From NCBI GenBank assembly GCA_947184155.2, contig CAMXCT020003779.1, positions 453,427-517,426 on the forward strand: a stretch of 64,000 nt of DNA, in the 5' to 3' direction. Shown in pieces: positions 59,694 to 64,000 of the stretch. A program made the translations under genes and the position numbers. The notes beneath the pieces are model-generated. The model ran no database searches and was not told where the DNA came from. It saw nothing but the letters and a program-made list of their open reading frames with translations. The first letter of the stretch is position 1; each line of letters starts with the position of its first letter. Origin of the DNA: Cladocopium goreaui. Taxonomy: Eukaryota; Sar; Dinophyceae; Suessiales; Symbiodiniaceae.

Positions 59694-62104
59694 CGTTTTG
59701 ACATCGATGTAATCCTCTGTGTCAGACTGTCAGGCTGTTGAGCTTCAACGTCTTCTTTGGTGAATGACTTGCCTGTTGGGATAATGTGTATTCGGGACTC
59801 GCCAAAAAGCAACTTGGTGATGCTTGCAATCGTCTCCTGATAAGATTTCGGCAGCTCGTCGAGGACGGCGCTCATGTTCCTTCGCAAGTCATCCCATGAT
59901 TCCTGGGCACATTGTGCAAGCTCAAGCCCTATTCGGCCAACCCGCCACCCACAGTCAATGGCAAACAAAGTTGCAGTCCAGTACGCAGAGAGCCGTGTGC
60001 GATTTTCTTCAGAGTTGGCGAAATGCCATTGGTCTCTGAATTCCATTGCATCGGCGTACCCCTTTGCACGCAACCATGGGAACTTCGGATTGGCAAGCCC
60101 TTGCAGGCTGCTGGTCAAGGCTTTGAACTTGGGTTCCAATGCATCGAAAAACTGGTCAAAAATCGGATGAATGCCATAGTCAGCAGACCAGGGCGCGGTG
60201 GTGAGACCGGCCGATTGCAAATCCAATTCACGGGCTTTGTTGACGAACCACGTCAAATGGCGTTCACAATCATCCAGAAGCGTCGGCCAGTGCCCGTTGG
60301 GGCCGTCGTATGGCCAATTTGGATTTTGGGCAATCCCTTCCTCACCTACCAATTCATTTCCGAACCAGGACAAATGAAGATTGATGCGGGCTTCAGGATA
60401 GCGCTCGCGGGCGTCCGCGGCCAATTCAATCCCACGTTTGACCAACTTCTGCAGAGTCTTGCCCCAAAGCATCTCATGGATGAACTCAGTCACATACACA
60501 GGTTTACGCTGCTGAAAATGCTCAGACAGGTCGTATTTCTTGAGGGTTTTCCTACGCCCTGTGATCAGTGCACATGACGAATCGGAGACTAAGATCCAGA
60601 TTACTTGGTTAACTGGCATCTCTGGCAACATGATCTTTTCAAGCTGGGATTCTTTTGGCATGAAGCAGAAGCTAAGATATTCTGCAAGCGGATCCTCTCG
60701 ACCGTAGAACCTCAGGGCCGAGGCCGGTGTCCATTCGTTCATCAATCCATCCACAAGGTCCTGAGAAACCCGAGTTTCACCTTCATTGCGCATGGCCAAT
60801 GCAAACAAAATGCGATTGTGGAGGAGATACCATGCTTGCTTGTTAGCCTCACGTGTGGCTTCGAGCGCAGCCTCGCGGCTGGCCGGGTGTGCTGTGGCAT
60901 ATCGCGAGTCAGCCATTTTAGCAGGACAGGCACGAATGACAGCGGGTGAAATCCTTTTGGATGTTTGGCCCACCACAGCTACCCGGAAACACTCATGGAG
61001 CATGTCAGTCAACTTGAAAGTGTAATTCTCAGCAAGTTTAAGAGCTTTGCCCCTACTTTGATCATGCTCATGTTTGCCATCACATTTGAAGGAATCTAAC
61101 ACCGCAAGTTCTTTGAAGTTTCCCGCAATGGTCCAACTTTTCTTCATTGGTTGGCCGTTGTTTCCAAGAACACCCAACATGCAACCATCAAAGTGATGAG
61201 TAGTCATGGATCGTTCTATAAGGAATTTTCTAACCATTGGCCATCTCCAATATTTGCAATTCTTGGACAGTTCAGATGCTATCAAGGTTCGTTCATCATA
61301 AACTTCATCCACAAGTTTGACAAAAGATTTGAACAACTTGGTAAACTGTTTTTGTTGCTCTTTGATTCTTTCTTGACCCTCGACAGTAAGGCCATTGACG
61401 TTCCCCCATGGGCTACCCCCAACACAAGGCAATGATGCATAAAGTATCAAAGTGCCGTCATTGAAATCATTTCTGAAGTCTTTGACTTGGGAGGCTAGCC
61501 GTTGCCGACAGCTGATAGTGGTACCATCTTCTTTTTCGGTAACCCTAATGCAGTGGCAATCTTCATTGGACTTTCTTGGGGTACTAAGCTTCGAATCATC
61601 AGAGCAGCAAAATTCGATCAACATTCTGGGCTTAAAAGACTTTTGGGGGCCCCCCTGATTCCCGGCAGCGGTTGCTAGTTTTGGCACCTTAGTGGAGTTC
61701 GGCGCCGCTGTGTGGCGGGCTGCTGCTTCTTCCACCTTTGTCGGGCCAATGCCAATGAGATGAATGGCATGCAACCAAAGGGCTGGTCGGGTAAAAGGTT
61801 TTGTAAGAATGTCTGCAACTTGGAAACTGGTTCCTACGTTGAGAAGATCGAACTGCTTACATTCAAATTGTTGTTTCAACCATTTGAAGTTGATGTTTTG
61901 TGTTTTGTTCATGTGTCTCATGGATGCTGATGAACCGGTGGACAGGACTGTGATAGTCGCTTGGTTGTCCTCCATAAAATTTGACTTGATAAAATTCAGG
62001 GAAACTGGCTTTGAGGGAGTTGATGCCCGCAGCACTACAACCTGTGTCGACGTTCCCATTACGGATTTCGTCAATTTCAGGGTCGATCCTAGTGAACACA
62101 ACAT
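59570..62104 (-). CDS. RNase H end, DNA-methyltransferase-like domain and unidentified DSS/GNE domain
   Basis: 844 codons. Residues 40-110 are the RNase H end (NFMEDNQATITVLSTG, TQNINFKWLKQQF, FQVADILTKPF). A methyltransferase-like Rossmann region covers about 160-375: MLIEFCCSDDSKL (motif I), LILYASLPCVGGSPWGN (Pro-Cys as in motif IV of cytosine-5 enzymes), IASELSKNCKYW, FDGCMLGVLG and WTIAGN, ending CDGKHEHDQSRG. From 395 on: an Ala/Arg helix (TAHPASREAALEATREANKQ), QVIWILVSDSSCALITGRR (500-518) and NLHLSWFGNELVGEEGI (575-591), which recall the GDS and GN blocks of SGNH hydrolases, but this is weak. A Trp-rich helical region follows. The last 45 residues are out of frame. Confidence 0.7.
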   Translation of the reverse strand: MLCSLGSTLKLTKSVMGTSTQVVVLRASTPSKPVSLNFIKSNFMEDNQATITVLSTGSSASMRHMNKTQNINFKWLKQQFECKQFDLLNVGTSFQVADILTKPFTRPALWLHAIHLIGIGPTKVEEAAARHTAAPNSTKVPKLATAAGNQGGPQKSFKPRMLIEFCCSDDSKLSTPRKSNEDCHCIRVTEKEDGTTISCRQRLASQVKDFRNDFNDGTLILYASLPCVGGSPWGNVNGLTVEGQERIKEQQKQFTKLFKSFVKLVDEVYDERTLIASELSKNCKYWRWPMVRKFLIERSMTTHHFDGCMLGVLGNNGQPMKKSWTIAGNFKELAVLDSFKCDGKHEHDQSRGKALKLAENYTFKLTDMLHECFRVAVVGQTSKRISPAVIRACPAKMADSRYATAHPASREAALEATREANKQAWYLLHNRILFALAMRNEGETRVSQDLVDGLMNEWTPASALRFYGREDPLAEYLSFCFMPKESQLEKIMLPEMPVNQVIWILVSDSSCALITGRRKTLKKYDLSEHFQQRKPVYVTEFIHEMLWGKTLQKLVKRGIELAADARERYPEARINLHLSWFGNELVGEEGIAQNPNWPYDGPNGHWPTLLDDCERHLTWFVNKARELDLQSAGLTTAPWSADYGIHPIFDQFFDALEPKFKALTSSLQGLANPKFPWLRAKGYADAMEFRDQWHFANSEENRTRLSAYWTATLFAIDCGWRVGRIGLELAQCAQESWDDLRRNMSAVLDELPKSYQETIASITKLLFGESRIHIIPTGKSFTKEDVEAQQPDSLTQRITSMSKRWLPAPLPSLLGMTLQNRPPATASPQLPAQHRSQSKQPRSC

Positions 62105-64000
62105 CTTCCTGGGGCTTCGCGGCGTCGCGAGCTGGTTTACCCTGAAGCTTCTTGAAAAGATTCAACTGCTCAAACAGGGCCAGCATTGGAATACCCTCGG
62201 CTCGCATGCTGTGATTTGCGGCAACTACCTCGGCCTCAGTTGAAGATATGGCAACAACCGTTTGTTTCTTACTGAATGCATTTAAGGGGTAATAAGTGTT
62301 GGGGCCAACTAGCACTATGGCACTGCCAGTGGTACTCTTGCTATCATGTTCACCTGCGTGGTCTGCATCGGCAAACAGCCAGAGTTGGCACTCGTCAAAG
62401 GAATCCCCAATAAAACCCTCTAGAAAATGGTGCTTTGTACAATGAATGTATGACACCAATCTGTGCAAGGCAACATCGCATTCTATGGACCATTTCGTCA
62501 CTCTTGATGCTAAGCTTTGTGTGGCACGCAACAAATCGAATCTTGCCATTCTTGCGGCAAATAGGATCTTCATCAAGATTTTGCTAGCCACTGGCTGGAG
62601 TTTGCCAGGCTTTTCATCTTCACTGAGTGTGGGCCGTGCGATACCGGCATCTGTGAATGGTGTTGGCACCTCTTTCAAGGATGATGGGCTGACTTTTGCA
62701 AGATTACAGTAATTCTCTACGCAGGACCCAAGGAAATCGCTCATGTCATACCTAACTAAGTTCACGGGCTTGGCCATGACGCCAGCTTTTGTTTTCACAG
62801 CGTGATCAACCCCCCTGAACTTAGAGGCCTTGGCTTCCTTTTTCGCCTCGCGTTTGTCGCGATGTGGTCCTGGTCTGGCTTTACTTGCCATTGCAAACTG
62901 CTTGAATTTGTCAGGTCCGTCTTGTCCATAACAGAAAACTGTTTTTCCTGTCCAGAATTCATTTGTTTGATTGCTAGATGTTTTCCAATCATCTGTATAA
63001 ACATCATAGCCCCCCTGATTGTTCCCGTCGGTGATGCTAGGACAACTTTTCAATGTGACCTTTTTGTCAAAGAAAGTTATGCGACTTGAATTTTGACAAG
63101 TTACCTCTCCCCCCTCATCAACCGGCTGGTACAATCTTTTACGGGGTTGAATGTGGTGTCGAATCCATGCCATATTTGTTTCATCATGCTCACACCAGTC
63201 TTGTGTTCTGTGTTGTGCGGCTGCTGACTTCTTGGCTTCAAAGGCGAATGCAAAAGGGTGTGCCTGCGAAGGCAACCGGATGTTTTGAAATTCACGATGC
63301 ATGCAGCCAAAGTAGCGGTCATATGGCTCAGGATCACCAATGTTCACTGCAGCCTTGACGCTTGCCCATGCCTTTTCCAAGTTGGCAGTGGGTCCAGCCA
63401 TCTTGAAGTCATCTACATACACAACCAAAAGACAGTTGAGTTCTTGATGATGAAAAATTGAATGCCAGATGTCAGGTAAAATCTGCTTCCAACCCTGTTT
63501 TACCACACGGCTATTGAGATGATTTTCCCAAATACCCCCACTATCAGGATGTCCATAAAGAGCAAGTAACATGGGAACCATAGGTTGCCAATACTTCTTC
63601 TCCCAATCTTTGGGCCACCTGTTGCGTGGAAGTGATAACCATGTGGGCACCCCTGTGAAGAGGGCTTGTATGTAGGCTTGGATAGCGTCTGCCTGTTGTT
63701 TGGAGAATCCGGGCTGACTACCGAAAGCATCTAGCAGCTTTGCTGCTTCCATGGATGCTGGGGAAGAGCCTAACTCATTAAAGAGTGCATGATCGGAATT
63801 CTCATCTCTGACATTATTCCCTTGGAAAACCGTCCTACCCTTGAACTTCCGGCGAGGATCTGATTCAGGCAATTCAGAACCCTTTTCATAGCAAGCCTCA
63901 AAGATTCGACCTAGGTGCACGGTTTGGCCATTGCGACGAGCCTCAGCTACTATGTCGCGGCACTCACGAACACGCTTCTCATCCCAAACACCCTTATTAC
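61863..64000 (-). CDS. Reverse transcriptase and RNase H start (retrotransposon 2), partial
   Basis: The open frame runs beyond 64000; within the window it has FKGRTVFQGNNVRDEN, ADAIQAYIQALFTG (first catalytic Asp), LLALYGHPDSGGIWENH and LLVVYVDDFKMAG (YVDD catalytic pair). RNase H begins with LWLFADADHAGEHDSKSTTG and AISSTEAEVVAANHSMRAEG. Then the frame is lost near 62050 and RNase H is completed in the next ORF. An insert of about 150 residues between the YVDD region and the connection (with WCEHDETNMAWIRHH and DGPDKFKQFAMASKARPG) is longer than usual for Ty1. Copies element RNA into DNA. Confidence 0.9.
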   Translation of the reverse strand, partial: NKGVWDEKRVRECRDIVAEARRNGQTVHLGRIFEACYEKGSELPESDPRRKFKGRTVFQGNNVRDENSDHALFNELGSSPASMEAAKLLDAFGSQPGFSKQQADAIQAYIQALFTGVPTWLSLPRNRWPKDWEKKYWQPMVPMLLALYGHPDSGGIWENHLNSRVVKQGWKQILPDIWHSIFHHQELNCLLVVYVDDFKMAGPTANLEKAWASVKAAVNIGDPEPYDRYFGCMHREFQNIRLPSQAHPFAFAFEAKKSAAAQHRTQDWCEHDETNMAWIRHHIQPRKRLYQPVDEGGEVTCQNSSRITFFDKKVTLKSCPSITDGNNQGGYDVYTDDWKTSSNQTNEFWTGKTVFCYGQDGPDKFKQFAMASKARPGPHRDKREAKKEAKASKFRGVDHAVKTKAGVMAKPVNLVRYDMSDFLGSCVENYCNLAKVSPSSLKEVPTPFTDAGIARPTLSEDEKPGKLQPVASKILMKILFAARMARFDLLRATQSLASRVTKWSIECDVALHRLVSYIHCTKHHFLEGFIGDSFDECQLWLFADADHAGEHDSKSTTGSAIVLVGPNTYYPLNAFSKKQTVVAISSTEAEVVAANHSMRAEGIPMLALFEQLNLFKKLQGKPARDAAKPQEDVVFTRIDPEIDEIRNGNVDTGCSAAGINSLKASFPEFYQVKFYGGQPSDYHSPVHRFISIHETHEQNTKHQLQMVETTI

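Larger units (their letters stand above)
56837..64000 (-). mobile_element. Ty1/copia-type retrotransposon 2 with accessory domains (5' part outside)
   Basis: The minus strand reads RT, RNase H, a DNA-methyltransferase-like domain, an unidentified domain, a Tpt1/KptA-like domain with zinc ribbon and a basic/aromatic C-terminal protein, then a polypurine tract. The RT frame continues past the window end (position 64000), so Gag, protease, integrase and the 5' LTR are not visible. Frames change near 62050, 59690, 59300, 59150 and 57860. The whole probably was one long polyprotein or two ORFs. Confidence 0.85.

Overview
The window looks like nuclear DNA of a dinoflagellate. This is inferred from three things. 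The Ty1/copia-type polyproteins carry domain mixtures I associate with dinoflagellate genomes. Gene pieces are short and scattered, with GC as well as GT intron starts. Satellites and inverted-repeat elements are very dense. I see no rRNA, tRNA, CRISPR array, prokaryotic operon or convincing single-copy housekeeping gene. Almost all recognisable coding sequence belongs to mobile elements or element-like families, and nearly every conserved reading frame is broken by one-base shifts or stops. That is either decay or uncorrected long-read error.

Layout. 1-2478: AT-rich DNA with a dispersed AGAAGATA-type motif and the left arm of a foldback structure built from modules of about 360 bp. 2479-17977: a nearly identical tandem duplication (7,557 and 7,942 bp). 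Each copy holds a Lys/Ala-rich broken gene (+), a methyltransferase-like gene fragment (-) and a broken multi-piece transposase-like gene (-). 17978-25701: microsatellites, a purine-rich 12-bp minisatellite, weak exon-like pieces and a 20-bp minisatellite. 25702-34438: a complete but inactivated Ty1/copia retrotransposon on the minus strand, with 207-bp LTRs and a 5-bp target duplication. 34444-40920: AT microsatellites, a satellite of about 150 bp with higher-order structure, a TATC/TGTC microsatellite and a repeat of about 100 bp. 40930-42674: a two-exon membrane-protein gene whose only intron has terminal inverted repeats. 42700-46850: minisatellites and a MITE-like inverted repeat. 47301-56221: a SURP plus HAD-like gene apparently split by a 7.4-kb block of nested inverted repeats. 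The core of that block is a 3.8-kb near-perfect palindrome, and a GC-rich satellite lies beside it. 56837-64000: the 3' part of a second copia-type element (minus strand).

How the parts work together. The two retroelements follow the copia order. Element 1 reads Gag-protease-integrase-RT-RNase H with unusual membrane-spanning extensions at both ends. Element 2 reads RT-RNase H followed by a string of accessory domains: a DNA-methyltransferase-like domain, an unidentified domain with DSS and GNE motifs, and a Tpt1/KptA-like RNA 2'-phosphotransferase domain with a zinc ribbon. That cassette is the strongest candidate for an undescribed system here. The next are the inverted-repeat intron at 41658-42289 and the nested palindrome at 48529-55946.

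Limits. Family assignments come from motif recognition by eye. Many apparent ORF starts are not ATG, so starts are approximate. Identity figures are estimates except where mismatches were counted.
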